DNA from: Streptomyces aurantiacus | Lineage (GTDB): Bacteria; Actinomycetota; Actinomycetes; Streptomycetales; Streptomycetaceae | Assembly (NCBI RefSeq): GCF_027107535.1 | Contig: NZ_CP114282.1 | Location: 1 to 64,000 of the forward strand | Length of the DNA stretch: 64,000 nucleotides | Reading direction: 5' to 3' | In this document: positions 11,901-18,795 of the stretch, one piece after another | Position numbering within the stretch: the first letter of the stretch is position 1 | Layout of the letters: each line of letters begins with the position of its first letter | Notes under the pieces: model-generated | The model's database searches: none | What the model was told of the DNA's origin: nothing | The model's input: the letters and a program-made list of their open reading frames with translations, nothing else | Position numbers and translations under genes: made by a program

Positions 11901-13726
11901 AACGGCAGGTGGGCGTCCACCCAGCGCCCCAGTACGGCGCTGATCTCCTCCTGCACCACTCGTGTCACCGCGTCGGGAACCGTCTCCGCACGCGGGGCCG
12001 GATCGGTGCCCGGGTCGAATCCGCCATCGATCAGTCGGTCCCGGAGCTCGGCGCGGCGCACCTTACCCGCGGGAGTCCTCGGGAACTCGTCCTGCGGAAC
12101 GGGCAGGACGCGGGCCGCGGTGAGACGGAGCCGGGTGAACAGGGCCGCCTTCACCTCGGCGGCGATCCGCGCGTCTGCGGCGGCGCCGCAGCTCACGAAG
12201 AACACGGCCAGTTCCTCTGTCCCCCGGTCCGAGTCCGGAATACCGCACGCGGCGACCCCACCCTGCTGGATGCCCATGACGGTGGCGGCGGCCTCCTCGA
12301 CCTCGTGGCAGTACACGTTGTGGCCGTTGAGAATGATCAGATCCTTGCGCCGGCCGGTGATCACGACCTGGCCGGCGTCGAGGAAGGCCAGATCCCCGGT
12401 GTCCAGCCAGTCGCGTCCGGTGGGAAACGCCGCGGCGTCCGCCTCCGGGTTGTTCACATAACCAGGGGTGAGACGGGCGGGCGAGTGGACCTGGAGGCGG
12501 CCGATCCTGCCCTCGGCGGCGAGTTTGCCGCCGTCGTCCACGATGCGAAGGGTGGCGCCGTGCGCCGGAGCCCCGGCCGCGACAAAGGTGACGCAGTCCC
12601 CTTCCGGGGTCCGCTCGTCGGCCCGTACCAGGTCACCACTCAGGCTGCTCTTGAGTAGGCGGTGCACCGTGCCCGGCCGGTCGAACCGTCCGTAGGTGAC
12701 GGCCGTGACCGTCTCGGCCATTCCCCAGACGGGAACGATGTGGTCCTCACGGATCCCGTAAGGCGCCGTCGCATCGAGGAAGCGGCGCAGCACCGGCAGC
12801 GTGATCTGTTCGCCTCCGCACACCAGGGTTTTGAGGCCGCCGAGGTCCCAGCGGCCGTCGGGGTTGCTCTCGGCAAGTGCGTCCGCGACAAGCCGGTAGG
12901 CGAACGTAGGCGCCCAACTGTGCTGCGCCCGGTGCTCGTGGAGGAGGTCGAGCCAGCGCAGTGGGTCGGCCAGGACGCTCTCCGTCGGCGCGTGAACGTT
13001 CGTGCACCCGGTGAAGACCGCGAGCAGGTGGTACAGCAGGAACGCACCGCTGTGGTCGACCGGGAGCCAGTTCACCATGGTGTCGCCGGGGCGGACGTCC
13101 AGGATCCGCCGCGAGCTCGCAGCGAAGTCCGCCAAACCGGCGTGCGTCAATCGCGCGGCCTTGGGCACTCCCGTGCTACCGGACGACAGCATCAACAGGG
13201 CAGTGTCAGACTCGTCCGGCTCAATGTGGTGAGCAGAGGGCGACGCGCTCAGGCAGTCCTGCGCGACCGCAACGCGCAGTTCGGGATCGACGGCCATGAG
13301 CACCACTGCCCCGTCGGCGTCACTCAGCACCAGCGGCCGGTCCAGCAACGCGCAGGCGTGCCGTAGGCGTTCGAGCGCCGGTGAACCCGGCGCCGGGTGG
13401 TCCGCGATGGCCACGGGCCGGGCACCGCCGAGGACGCAGGCCCAGAAGGCGGGGAAGAAGTCGGCGAGCGGTAGCCCGCAGAGCACCACCGCGTCGCCGG
13501 TGCGCAGCCCGTGCTCACGCAACCCTGTGAGTAATCGCTGTGCCGTGTCGAGCAGTTCGGGGTAAGACTGGGAGGTCGACGATCCATCCGCGTCGACGGT
13601 GACGACAGCCGCGTCCGAAGCCGAGTCGGCCGCCCGCAGCAGCGCCCGAAGCGCGTCGCGCGCGTCGTCCTCCGTGCGGTTCGGCTCAGGGCCCCGGCAG
13701 AGAGCTTCGCCGCGTACGCGTTCCAT
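2957..13726 (-). CDS. Hybrid PKS-NRPS megasynthase (AL-ACP-KS-AT-ACP-LLM-C-A-PCP-C)
   Basis: A 3589-residue assembly line. Approximate residues: acyl-AMP ligase 25-570 (SSGSTGVPKA, TGRRKD, PAGK); ACP 580-655 (LGLTS, S616); KS 682-1110 (C856 in TACSTS, H992 in HGTGT, H1032 in NIGH); AT 1202-1500 (GHSIGEY, S1299; AFH at 1398-1400, the pattern of malonyl-specific ATs); ACP 1578-1655 (GADS, S1613); a MupA/Atu3671-type luciferase-like monooxygenase 1766-2110; C 2126-2555 (HHIVFD, 2257-2262); A 2575-3060; PCP 3072-3150 (GGHS, S3108); terminal C 3155-3589 (HHAVCDG, 3287-3293). No thioesterase or reductase follows, so release probably uses the last C domain with an amine or alcohol acceptor. The A-domain pocket reads D-V-Q-F-F-A-Q-I-I-K, partly proline-like, so the substrate is unsure. 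The ATG at 13726 has a GGAGAAGGAAAGGA-type ribosome site, and the gene overlaps the upstream MFS gene by 41 nt. A cytosolic, cofactor-primed enzyme is expected. Confidence 0.93.
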   Translation of the reverse strand: MERVRGEALCRGPEPNRTEDDARDALRALLRAADSASDAAVVTVDADGSSTSQSYPELLDTAQRLLTGLREHGLRTGDAVVLCGLPLADFFPAFWACVLGGARPVAIADHPAPGSPALERLRHACALLDRPLVLSDADGAVVLMAVDPELRVAVAQDCLSASPSAHHIEPDESDTALLMLSSGSTGVPKAARLTHAGLADFAASSRRILDVRPGDTMVNWLPVDHSGAFLLYHLLAVFTGCTNVHAPTESVLADPLRWLDLLHEHRAQHSWAPTFAYRLVADALAESNPDGRWDLGGLKTLVCGGEQITLPVLRRFLDATAPYGIREDHIVPVWGMAETVTAVTYGRFDRPGTVHRLLKSSLSGDLVRADERTPEGDCVTFVAAGAPAHGATLRIVDDGGKLAAEGRIGRLQVHSPARLTPGYVNNPEADAAAFPTGRDWLDTGDLAFLDAGQVVITGRRKDLIILNGHNVYCHEVEEAAATVMGIQQGGVAACGIPDSDRGTEELAVFFVSCGAAADARIAAEVKAALFTRLRLTAARVLPVPQDEFPRTPAGKVRRAELRDRLIDGGFDPGTDPAPRAETVPDAVTRVVQEEISAVLGRWVDAHLPFYELGLTSVLLVRLRARLEERLGTRIAQTAFFEHPTAAALGARLSAGAQQDRPTSVPAATPAKDVSSGPPADQRVAVVGLSLRFPGADSAEEFWANLRDGVDSVQVFGAAELAAAGLTPEQRRASDLVPVAGVLGGVDAFDGDFFGMSPKEVGLTHPAHRLFLECCHQALEDGGYEACEPGTRIGVFAGSGMNLYDHQQPPAAGPRGVGSDPATSMQTAIGQQPDFLATRVAYRLGLTGPAIGVQTACSTSLVAVHLAAQALLNGDADLALAGAAAVHLPQETGYRSHPGSILSPTGRCRAFDAEADGTVGGNGVAAVLLKRLDRALADGDTVHAVILGSAVNNDGGGKVGFSAPGMAGQVEVVRQALRRAAIPADTISYVEAHGTGTPLGDPVEFEALGRALRVGTGRAASCAVGSVKPNIGHLDSCAGMAGLIKAVLMLRHRTLVPTLHLTRPNPELRLGEAGLTLSTELRPWPAQNGVPRRAGVSALGVGGTNAHVVLEEAPPTSPRPPTPELPVLVPVSAHDPQALNELTGGLRERLRQRPEPATTDVATTLALGRPHRAARATAVGRTAAELADALAEPQPAAHAPLGPLAFAFSGQGSARPGMASGLYAAYPTARRTLDRCEEIYAAEFGGTLLPLLLDGPDEPAVSDGVWPTESAQPALFAHQAALAEQWRAAGIRPALLLGHSIGEYAALYAGGALTLEDGLWLTAWRGRLMHTACPPGGMLAVRASRADAERIARAAGAELAALNGPRAQVISGPPEAIEEAARLLDEEGLRWRALPVDRAFHSAAVEPALREFRSHAEKVTYRPLHTPLVTAADGEPRPEGWTIDVDYLCRQARRSVRFGLALSVAVKQGCEDFVEIGAGDTLTGLGRHCVPASRWLSGQGEGTPIEQVRGFLMSLGSLYRSGAELEWHTVTSGGGRVPLPGHPLRRRPVAFQAARVPELPPNPHAAADAPATVHGSVVSSELLNSVRELTAAKLSREMTDVTPDSSFFELGADSLSLMGMTTELEQRHGVRVPVRELFDSVDTPRLLAERLARLRGDTAGPPQESPAPATSEPVPPIPASVPTPQPGTSPELQDLFAQQLKLAQRLVDEVGGVLSRQLDILTSASAPPAPPAKPTTMSATVPEPETTLARVPAYDAVPTVSGPALPTDCDFSLYFFGDYPDDADHDKYALIMEASEFADRHGFHALWFPERHFNSFGALFPNPSVLAAALAARTRRIRLQAGSVVLPLHHPVRVAEEWSVVDNISGGRAGMCVASGWHATDFALAPENFGRHREAMYEQLATVRQLWSGQPLGMTAGNGEPVEIRLHPRPVQERLPLYAAVVGNPESYRRAAAEDLGVVTNLMTQTVEQLADNIALYRRTRAEHGLDPAAGRVVVLVHTYLGEDEERARAEAYPPFVSYLRSSLSLFDQVTNSLGFDVDLENTPEEDVEFLLGRAYERYCASRALIGDEHTAAETVGRLVEAGADEIACFVDFGVPKDKVLAALPVLDRLRRRRQRGTGERTASVPKRMPLTPAQRRIWFLEQLHPRTSMYHEPKAIRLDGALNVPALRWALQRTADRHPALRTVFGDTNGVPYQEIHDHMRLDCPVDDRTGATEEEALHAVLDTEGRRILDLGTGPLVTARLLRLSEERHLLFLLAHHIVFDSSSTAVLARDLAACYRAWSHGDPGLSPLTELPPADRPNPAELAVSLDFWRRELYGAPDLDLPTDRSRPPVRTGTGAILTHSLDAELVGRLRTFTAAHRATLFMMLTSAVGAVLGRFAGQEEVVLGTAVAARPAGAEDHVGLFLDTVPLRVDLTDDPDFPTLLHRVRDGSMAAYEHRGVPFDELVDALNPRRDPGRNPLFQVMVEYENESEVDFAPPRLTATLLDVPSARAPFDLSIYLTHHRDGVRFVVEYDTALFDESTVRRLVNYVEQVLRRALDAPGTSLGVLTAVTDSDHTALVRLGRLAKPLPSAKDTLHGLFEQQTQRTPDAVALISGAQHVSYGDLDAHANRLARQLHYRGAARGERVAVLLPRGPELITGLISVLKSGAAYLPLDPAVPTPRLISLLDDSTPVLLLTSAAVLTRHPELAALPAVHLVEETDPTLADGPLDEGARPDDPAYCIYTSGSTGRPKGVVVPHRGPAGLVRAHLERHSALRTLQWTSPAFDVSVQEIFTTLASGAALVLIDDEARHAPAAVAETVRRHGVQRMFMPCTPLKYLIETGPELPSLRELFSAGEALQVTDAFRRFLAAHPRCALYNQYGPTEASIIVTSHPVDPDGEEWPPIGTPVPGARIRLLDASGREVPVGAVGEIHVGGTPVAYGYHTRPEETAAAFIDDGSGSVLYRTGDLARWRTDGTLQYCGRADDQVKIRGHRVELGEVQSALAALAGIRDAAVVPRRDHHGDTELVAYVVPATPASDFHQPRAALAARLPDHLVPSRWVWLERLPVNTSGKLDRARLPEPGSDDVSPEPDAWPVTRLEKTLHELWCEELGTPQVPVTRSFFELGGHSLSAIRLLNRMTDHLEVDLSMADFFRNPTIRGVAAHCARPLATDHVVDTVSMTSTLRRLWHRQHERTDPSVYNVAHRIDLQGALEPEVLARAFYDLVERHHALRSRAATRDGQYLVEVLAGVPVDLPVTDLSAHAEDAALVERWCQDHASQAFAMERAPLFRFRLAKLEPDHWVLMTVFHHAVCDGWSMGIIWRELQELYNTRCDGNNGQLPPPAAQFTNFARAERVLDDDRRAELERFWRAELDGVPLRPTLPYDKPRPQKLSGRGALHTWVIDDDTPHRVADTAARLGTTPYSVLAAAFATWLARLCDEPADIVLAASSANRMRHERSDVVGLLGDAVLLRARIGESETFADLVTQLGETLFTALDHEELPLSDVVGLVSPEIGDSLFPTVRFTVVTTPPPALHLRSVSASVRSLPVAGVARNELYVVLVPGEEDITVTFEYSTDLFTRATVEKWGRAFTELLRVAMDDPGLHLRTLLLR

Positions 13727-14996
13727 GCGTGTCCTTTCCTTCTCCCTGTCGTCCGCCCGGGGGCGGCTTCTTCGGCCGACCGGTGCGGTGACGACCGACG
13801 GTGAACAGCAGCAGAACCAAGGCCCCGCACACCGCCGCACCATGGAAGGCACCCACGACGGCCAGGGCTGGCAACGTCTCGAGAGCCGCTGCGGCGGCGA
13901 CCGTGCCCAGCGCAAAGCCCGACTGTTCGGCGGTGGCCGACAGCCCGAACAGCCGGTTGCGCTGCCGGTCGGGGGCGGCCTGTAAACGTGAGGTGTAGAC
14001 GATCTCGGTACAGCCGTCCGCGAAGCCCGCGGAGACGGCTGCGGCCACCAGGGCCCAGGCCGGCGGTCCGGTGAACGCCGCCACGAAGGACAGCGACATC
14101 GCACAGGTGCCGACGGCGAACACGCGCTCACCCCACGCCGTGCCGCCCTGCCCGCGCTTGAGCACCTGGTGGGCCAGGATGGTGCCTACCGCCCATGCGA
14201 CCCAGAACCGGGTCATCAACACCGCCGGCCCGGACGGGGCGGTGTCGTGCGCGACGACGGGCAGAGCGACGTTGTGAGAGGCGGACGCCAGGGCGTCGAC
14301 GCCTCTGAGGAGGATCATGCCGAGCAGCACCGCGGGGAGCCCCACGACGCCGCCCCACTGGGAGCCCGTTCGTGAACGGGATGCGGTGCTCTCGCGGCTG
14401 CCCGCCTCGGCCGGTGCGTCGTCTCCCTCGCCGTCCGTGCGGGACCGCAGCGCCAGCAGTGCCGCGGCGGATATCGCGAAGCTCACGCCGTTCACGGTGA
14501 AAGCGAGCGTGTAGCCGCCGAATGCGACGACCGGAGCCGCCGAGGCGAATCCGAGCACCGTCGCCGAGGATCGCGCCGTGACCAGCAACCCGTTCGCGCG
14601 CGCACGGGCCTCCCGGCCAACCATGACCGGCACCGCGCTGCGCAGGGCCACGGAGAAGAACGTGTTGCCCGCACCCAGGACCACGACCGCACAGGCGAGC
14701 AGCCACAGCGGTGTGTGTGGGGCACTGAGCGCCAGTACGCCCATAGCGATGCCCTGGGCGACATCCGCGCAGATCATCACGGTCCGGCGGGTCACTCTGG
14801 CCGACAGCGCCCCGACGACGAGCCCGGCCAGGAAACCCGAGCCCAGCCGTGTCGCCATCAGCGCACCGACACCGAACGCGGTGCCGGTTACTTCGTAGGA
14901 GAACAGGCTCAGCGCGATCAGATTCAGGTAGTTCCCGTAGGCGGAAACCGCGGTGGCGGACACGAGCACACGAAACCGGCGTTCCACACCCCCCAC
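13686..14996 (-). CDS. MFS transporter, probable product exporter
   Basis: A 436-residue major facilitator protein of the multidrug/macrolide-efflux type. Hydrophobic segments run through the whole chain with a central hydrophilic loop near residues 185-220 (charged and Ser-rich), giving two membrane halves. The loop motif ARVTRRTVM between early helices matches the conserved MFS loop. It ends 41 nt inside the megasynthase gene, so the two are translationally coupled and should be co-transcribed. The likely role is export of, or resistance to, the megasynthase product. The specific substrate cannot be read from sequence. The hydrophilic tail rich in Arg, Pro and Gly is cytoplasmic by charge. 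Confidence 0.85.
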   Translation of the reverse strand: MGGVERRFRVLVSATAVSAYGNYLNLIALSLFSYEVTGTAFGVGALMATRLGSGFLAGLVVGALSARVTRRTVMICADVAQGIAMGVLALSAPHTPLWLLACAVVVLGAGNTFFSVALRSAVPVMVGREARARANGLLVTARSSATVLGFASAAPVVAFGGYTLAFTVNGVSFAISAAALLALRSRTDGEGDDAPAEAGSRESTASRSRTGSQWGGVVGLPAVLLGMILLRGVDALASASHNVALPVVAHDTAPSGPAVLMTRFWVAWAVGTILAHQVLKRGQGGTAWGERVFAVGTCAMSLSFVAAFTGPPAWALVAAAVSAGFADGCTEIVYTSRLQAAPDRQRNRLFGLSATAEQSGFALGTVAAAAALETLPALAVVGAFHGAAVCGALVLLLFTVGRHRTGRPKKPPPGGRQGEGKDTHGTRTRRSSLPGP

Positions 14997-15226
14997 AGCT
15001 CCCCCTCACCGATCTGCACGGATTACCGGCCCAGCATTCGTATGATCGCAACCAGCATGATGATCAGCGCAGCCATCCACTTTCAGACACACAGCTCCAA
15101 AGCCCGGTGGTCTGTCGGCGATCGTGATGGACCGCCTGCGCGTTTCCGCGATGGCGGCGCCCCAGCGCCCGGCCCAGACGGGCATCCCACCCACGTGTCT
15201 ATTAGCTTGGGATGCATGAGGTTAGA

Positions 15227-15238
15227 TAGACAGGTCTA
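15227..15238. promoter_or_regulatory. Operator-like palindrome upstream of the MFS-megasynthase genes
   Basis: TAGACAGGTCTA is a perfect 5-2-5 palindrome inside a locally AT-rich stretch (about 15195-15320) of the 343-base gap between the MFS start (14996) and the end of the phosphonate operon (15340). On the minus strand TCTATCTAA follows, resembling a -10 element. The shape suits a TetR-family operator and promoter for the MFS-megasynthase unit, but no tetR gene is in the window. The rest of 14997-15339 holds no gene I can support. Confidence 0.4.
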
Positions 15239-15339
15239 AGCGAAAAAAATTTGTCAGAAACTCGATCAATACAACCGGAAACGCCGCCCCATTTCCAGTT
15301 GACGCAATAGATTCGCTTCTAGCGGATGAACTCAAGCCC

Positions 15340-15777
15340 TTACGGCATGTCAAGTCCGGGAACCCCAGGGCTGGTTGTCTCGGTGGAAGAGCGAGCGGCG
15401 ACCCATATCGTCCATGCCGAGTCGCTTACCCTGTGCGCCCACTTGCGACCGAAAGCCCCTGGCCAGCCCACCCCTTCCTCGTGCGGGGCGAAGGCATCGA
15501 TTGCGTCTGCCAGGTCCTGCCTGGGCTCGAGGAATGTCATCCAGGTGCCAGCGGCCAAATCACGAATCGCGGTTGCACTTCCGGCCGCTGCGGCACGTTG
15601 TGTGAGGGCGGCTCGGAGCACATCCCGCGCTTCCCCAGTCTGATACCGCTCAATTGCCTTAAGGAATCTCTCCAGGCGCTCACCTCCTGCAGCACAGCCG
15701 AGGGCTGCGTAATGATCCATGAGTGATGTGAGGGCGTTCTGCACATCACTACGCGCAAGCCAGGCTTCCCCAGACAC
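15340..15777 (-). CDS. Uncharacterised 145-residue protein of the phosphonate operon
   Basis: I do not recognise the family. The GTG at 15777 is preferred because AAGGAG lies 8 bases upstream; the open frame extends further only into the decarboxylase gene. The protein is soluble, with a helical N-terminal half (ALTSLMDHYAALG, RFLKAIERYQ), Ala-rich helices (RAALTQRAAAAG) and a Trp-rich C-terminal half (TWMTF, GWPGAFGRKWAH, AWTIWVA). It starts 33 bases after the decarboxylase stop on the same strand, so it is the last gene of the phosphonate operon. A product-modifying or self-protection role would be inference. There is no signal peptide or membrane segment. Confidence 0.6.
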   Translation of the reverse strand: MSGEAWLARSDVQNALTSLMDHYAALGCAAGGERLERFLKAIERYQTGEARDVLRAALTQRAAAAGSATAIRDLAAGTWMTFLEPRQDLADAIDAFAPHEEGVGWPGAFGRKWAHRVSDSAWTIWVAARSSTETTSPGVPGLDMP

Positions 15778-15809
15778 AACGGCACGCTCCTTCCGGCAGC
15801 TCAGTCGCT

Positions 15810-16976
15810 CTAAGAGGTTCGTGAGGGCTCGGCCACAAGTTCGTTGGTGAGGAATTCCTGAAACCGACGGGCGACATCGCGGGGGTGGACGTCGGGGCGA
15901 GCCAGCTTGGGAAGCGAGCCCGGGCTGATCTTCATGTACACCAACGAAGGGCCAGCGTCGCGCAGACATTCCTGCAGTGCTGCCATGAACTCACCTGTGT
16001 CGCCGCAGTCGTAGACGCGCCGGTAACCGCAAGCTACGGCTATGGCGGGGAAGTCGGCATACGCGGCAAGACTGAGCTGACCGCCGGTCGAATCGTGTAC
16101 GCCATTGTCGAGAAGAACGTGCGTCAGTCCCGGGCCAGCCTGTGAGCCTATCGCGGCGAATGTACTCAGACGCATGAGTGCGGCACCGTCTCCGTCGACG
16201 ACGACAACGGGTCTCGTTGTGTGCCGCGACACTCCCAGACCCACGGCGCTCGCGGACCCCATGGCGCCGACCAGATAGAAATTCTGGGGTCGGTCGGCGA
16301 TGGTGAAGAGTTCCCTGCTGGTCTTACCGGTGGTCGAGATGACTGCAGCGTGCTCCGGAAGCGTTTCCAGCAAGGCGTTTAGCACTGCAAATCTGGTGGG
16401 GCTTTCTGCTGGCGCATCCTTCACCACCTTGTGAGGGGCAGGGAGGCGAATAGGCGGCGGTTCGTTGAGCTCTTCGGCCACTACGGTGCCATCGCGCAGT
16501 ACGAACGCGAACGGTACGGAGTTGTCTTCCATTTCCTCCCACCCTTGCCGTAGCACCTCTTCCGCCTCGGATACCGCGCTAGGCAGCACGGCGTTGGGGA
16601 CGCGCATCAAGGACAGCAGATCCGGCGTGATTTCGCCCATGAGCTCGTGCTGTGGTTCGTCAGGACGGCCGGGCTCGCCGCGCCATGTCACGATGATGGG
16701 CACGGGAATCCCTGCGGGGCTGTTCAGGGACGTCAAGGGATTGACCATGTTGCCCAGCCCCGAGTTCTGGGCGATGACGCATGTCGTGGCACCAGCCAGC
16801 CAACTGCCCGTAGCTGACGCCACGGCTTCTCCCTCGTGCGTCGCACGGAGATAGCGCACCGCAGGGTCCGTCGCCACCTTGTTGATCACTGGGGTGAGGT
16901 AAGAGCACGGCACACCTGTGATCTCCGAAACCCCGCGTTTCGAGAGCTGTTTGAGGAGGAACCTGGCAGAAATCAC
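15810..16976 (-). CDS. ppd: Phosphonopyruvate decarboxylase
   Basis: ThDP-dependent decarboxylase of 388 residues that converts 3-phosphonopyruvate to phosphonoacetaldehyde plus CO2, making the unfavourable PEP mutase step irreversible. The N-terminal half has the catalytic ThDP-activating Glu in HEGE (E48) and the opening GVPCSYLTPVI typical of this family. The C-terminal half has the diphosphate/Mg site VDGDG (261-264) followed by LLDNGVHDSTGGQ (N291), a family hallmark. Length is normal for the family (about 380). It starts at a GTG overlapping the stop of the PEP mutase gene by 4 nt (GTGA), so the two are translationally coupled. Cytosolic. Confidence 0.93.
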   Translation of the reverse strand: MISARFLLKQLSKRGVSEITGVPCSYLTPVINKVATDPAVRYLRATHEGEAVASATGSWLAGATTCVIAQNSGLGNMVNPLTSLNSPAGIPVPIIVTWRGEPGRPDEPQHELMGEITPDLLSLMRVPNAVLPSAVSEAEEVLRQGWEEMEDNSVPFAFVLRDGTVVAEELNEPPPIRLPAPHKVVKDAPAESPTRFAVLNALLETLPEHAAVISTTGKTSRELFTIADRPQNFYLVGAMGSASAVGLGVSRHTTRPVVVVDGDGAALMRLSTFAAIGSQAGPGLTHVLLDNGVHDSTGGQLSLAAYADFPAIAVACGYRRVYDCGDTGEFMAALQECLRDAGPSLVYMKISPGSLPKLARPDVHPRDVARRFQEFLTNELVAEPSRTS

Positions 16977-17890
16977 AGCTGATACCGTTCCTCATCCTTC
17001 GCCAACTGGTCGTACTCCAGTAGCTTGAACACCTCAGCGAGAGGGGCAATCGTATCCTCCAGGGCGGTCGGTCCTTTCGCGTACATCAATCGGCAGGCCT
17101 CGCGCATGGCCGTCACCGCAGCACGCATGCTTTGATTGGCCCAGATGACGCCACCTATCCCCATGTCCTCATAGGTTTGTTGCGGGGTGCGGTAGTAGGT
17201 GGTGGGGGCTATGACGACCGGAAGACGATCGCTCCACTCCCGCATGAAGGCCGCTATTTCATCGACCGTCGTCTTGCGCGAGTGGATGAAGATGGCGTCC
17301 GCGCCGGCCTGACGGTAGGCCTCAGCCCGGTGCAGTGCCTCACTGAGGTCCAGCCCTGCGATCAAGGCTTCCGTTCGGGCCACGACAACAAACGACGGAT
17401 CACGCAGGGATTCACGGCAGGCGCGCAGTTTGCCGCAGAACTCGGGAACCGAGGCGAGTTTGTGGTCGTTCCCGACGAACGAGTTCATCTTCGGGAAGAC
17501 CTTGTCCTCGAGGCAGATACCCGCGGCCCCGAGGCGCTCCGCGTGGCGGGCGAAGCGCCGGGCAGTGTTGAAGTTGCCGTAGCCGGTGTCTCCGTCGACC
17601 AGGACGGGTACCGGGGTTGCCTCGACGATCCGGGAGGCTACGGCCAGCAGGTCGGTCCAGGAGGCCTCGTCGCTGTCGCGCACGCCCAAGGCCGAGGACA
17701 TACACAATCCCGAAGCCCAAAGGGCGTCGAAACCGGCGTCGGCTGCGATCCGTGCGCTCAGGCCGTCATGTGCGCCCATGATCTTCGCTGGGGTGCCCTT
17801 AGTGAGTAGCTGACGCAACCTCACTCCAGGGTGGATGGTGCGGGCGATGCCCTGTTGGTCGATGTAAGAGGGGAAGATGGTCATGGTCAC
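16973..17890 (-). CDS. pepM: Phosphoenolpyruvate phosphomutase
   Basis: A 305-residue isocitrate-lyase-superfamily enzyme that rearranges PEP to phosphonopyruvate, the entry step of nearly all phosphonate natural products. The diagnostic motif EDKxxxxxNS is present as EDKVFPKMNS (residues 128-137) and separates true PEP mutases from isocitrate lyases and hydrolases. The Mg site VDGDTGYG (98-105) and the N-terminal KIMGAHDGLSA are also present. The GTG at 17890 overlaps the preceding stop by 4 nt; an ATG six bases in (17884) is an alternative start. It is followed directly by the decarboxylase, the standard pairing. Identification as PEP mutase is firm; the final product is not determined by it. 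Confidence 0.95.
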   Translation of the reverse strand: MTMTIFPSYIDQQGIARTIHPGVRLRQLLTKGTPAKIMGAHDGLSARIAADAGFDALWASGLCMSSALGVRDSDEASWTDLLAVASRIVEATPVPVLVDGDTGYGNFNTARRFARHAERLGAAGICLEDKVFPKMNSFVGNDHKLASVPEFCGKLRACRESLRDPSFVVVARTEALIAGLDLSEALHRAEAYRQAGADAIFIHSRKTTVDEIAAFMREWSDRLPVVIAPTTYYRTPQQTYEDMGIGGVIWANQSMRAAVTAMREACRLMYAKGPTALEDTIAPLAEVFKLLEYDQLAKDEERYQL

Positions 17891-18795
17891 CTGCCGATGT
17901 CGTTGACCGCAGAGGCAATGTTCTGGGGAGTGAGGCCGTAGCGGGTCATCAGGTCGTTATAACTGCCGGAGACTGTGAACTCGTGAGGGAGTCCGATGCG
18001 GCGGCATCGTGGGCCGCCGTGCTCGGCCGTCCATTCGGCTACGGCGCTGCCCACGCCGCCTCGCAGTGAGTGCTCTTCAACTGTCACCAGAGCCCGCGCC
18101 CGCGCGGCCACCATCCGCAGCGCGTCGTACGGAAACGGGGAGAGCACCAAGGGGTTGAAGACGCCGGTGCGTACGCGGGTCAGCCTGAGGGTTTCGAGCG
18201 CAAGGCTTGTGGTCGGCCCAGCTGCCACCACGATCGCCTCGGGTTCGTACGGCCCCCAATAGCGCCAACCGGCGGCGATGCCACCACAGTCGGGGAGCGG
18301 CAGATCTGCAAACGCCTCCCTGCTGAGTCTCATATAGTGGGGTGTACCTGACGTGAGCGCCTGCTGCAGCAACGGCTCGGTGTCGCTGTCGCAGGCAGGG
18401 GCAAGAAGAGTCAGGTGCGGTACGCCGCGCAGCGCCGCGATGTCGCTGATCGAGTGATGACACGCCCCTTCTCGACTTCCGGAGATGCCGGCATAGTGGC
18501 CTGCCAGCACCACACCCAGGTTCTGATAGGCCACCGAGTGAGTGATCTGGTCCAGTGCCCGGTTGACGAGCATGGAAGCGAAGGCGCAGACCACTGGCCG
18601 GCAGCCGGACAGGGCGAGCCCGGCCGCGACGCTCACCAGGTTCTGCTCGGCGATACCCACGTTGAAGAAGGACTGCGGGTGCTGCGCGGCGAATATGTCA
18701 GTCCTGGTCGAGGTCGCGTTGTCACTGTCCAGGACGACGAGGTGCTCGACCTTCTCCTTGAGCACGATCAGCGAGTCGCCAAATGCTGCCCGCAT
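17887..18795 (-). CDS. Transketolase-like protein, C-terminal half
   Basis: A 302-residue pyrimidine-binding plus C-terminal half of a split, ThDP-dependent transketolase. It shows FNVGIAEQNLVS with the catalytic Glu (E50) that activates thiamine, then SREGACHHS and a C-terminal Rossmann-like domain. It starts one base inside the stop of the N-terminal half (TGATG), so the subunits are made together. The pair would transfer a two-carbon ketol or acyl unit between a donor and an aldehyde; phosphonoacetaldehyde, made by the two downstream enzymes, is the obvious acceptor (inference). A split ThDP ketotransferase is known from phosphonothrixin biosynthesis. Confidence 0.88.
   Translation of the reverse strand: MRAAFGDSLIVLKEKVEHLVVLDSDNATSTRTDIFAAQHPQSFFNVGIAEQNLVSVAAGLALSGCRPVVCAFASMLVNRALDQITHSVAYQNLGVVLAGHYAGISGSREGACHHSISDIAALRGVPHLTLLAPACDSDTEPLLQQALTSGTPHYMRLSREAFADLPLPDCGGIAAGWRYWGPYEPEAIVVAAGPTTSLALETLRLTRVRTGVFNPLVLSPFPYDALRMVAARARALVTVEEHSLRGGVGSAVAEWTAEHGGPRCRRIGLPHEFTVSGSYNDLMTRYGLTPQNIASAVNDIGR

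Noticed and set aside
2773..13565. Many long open frames antisense to the megasynthase
   Set aside because: High-GC shadow frames; only the minus-strand frame carries ordered catalytic motifs.
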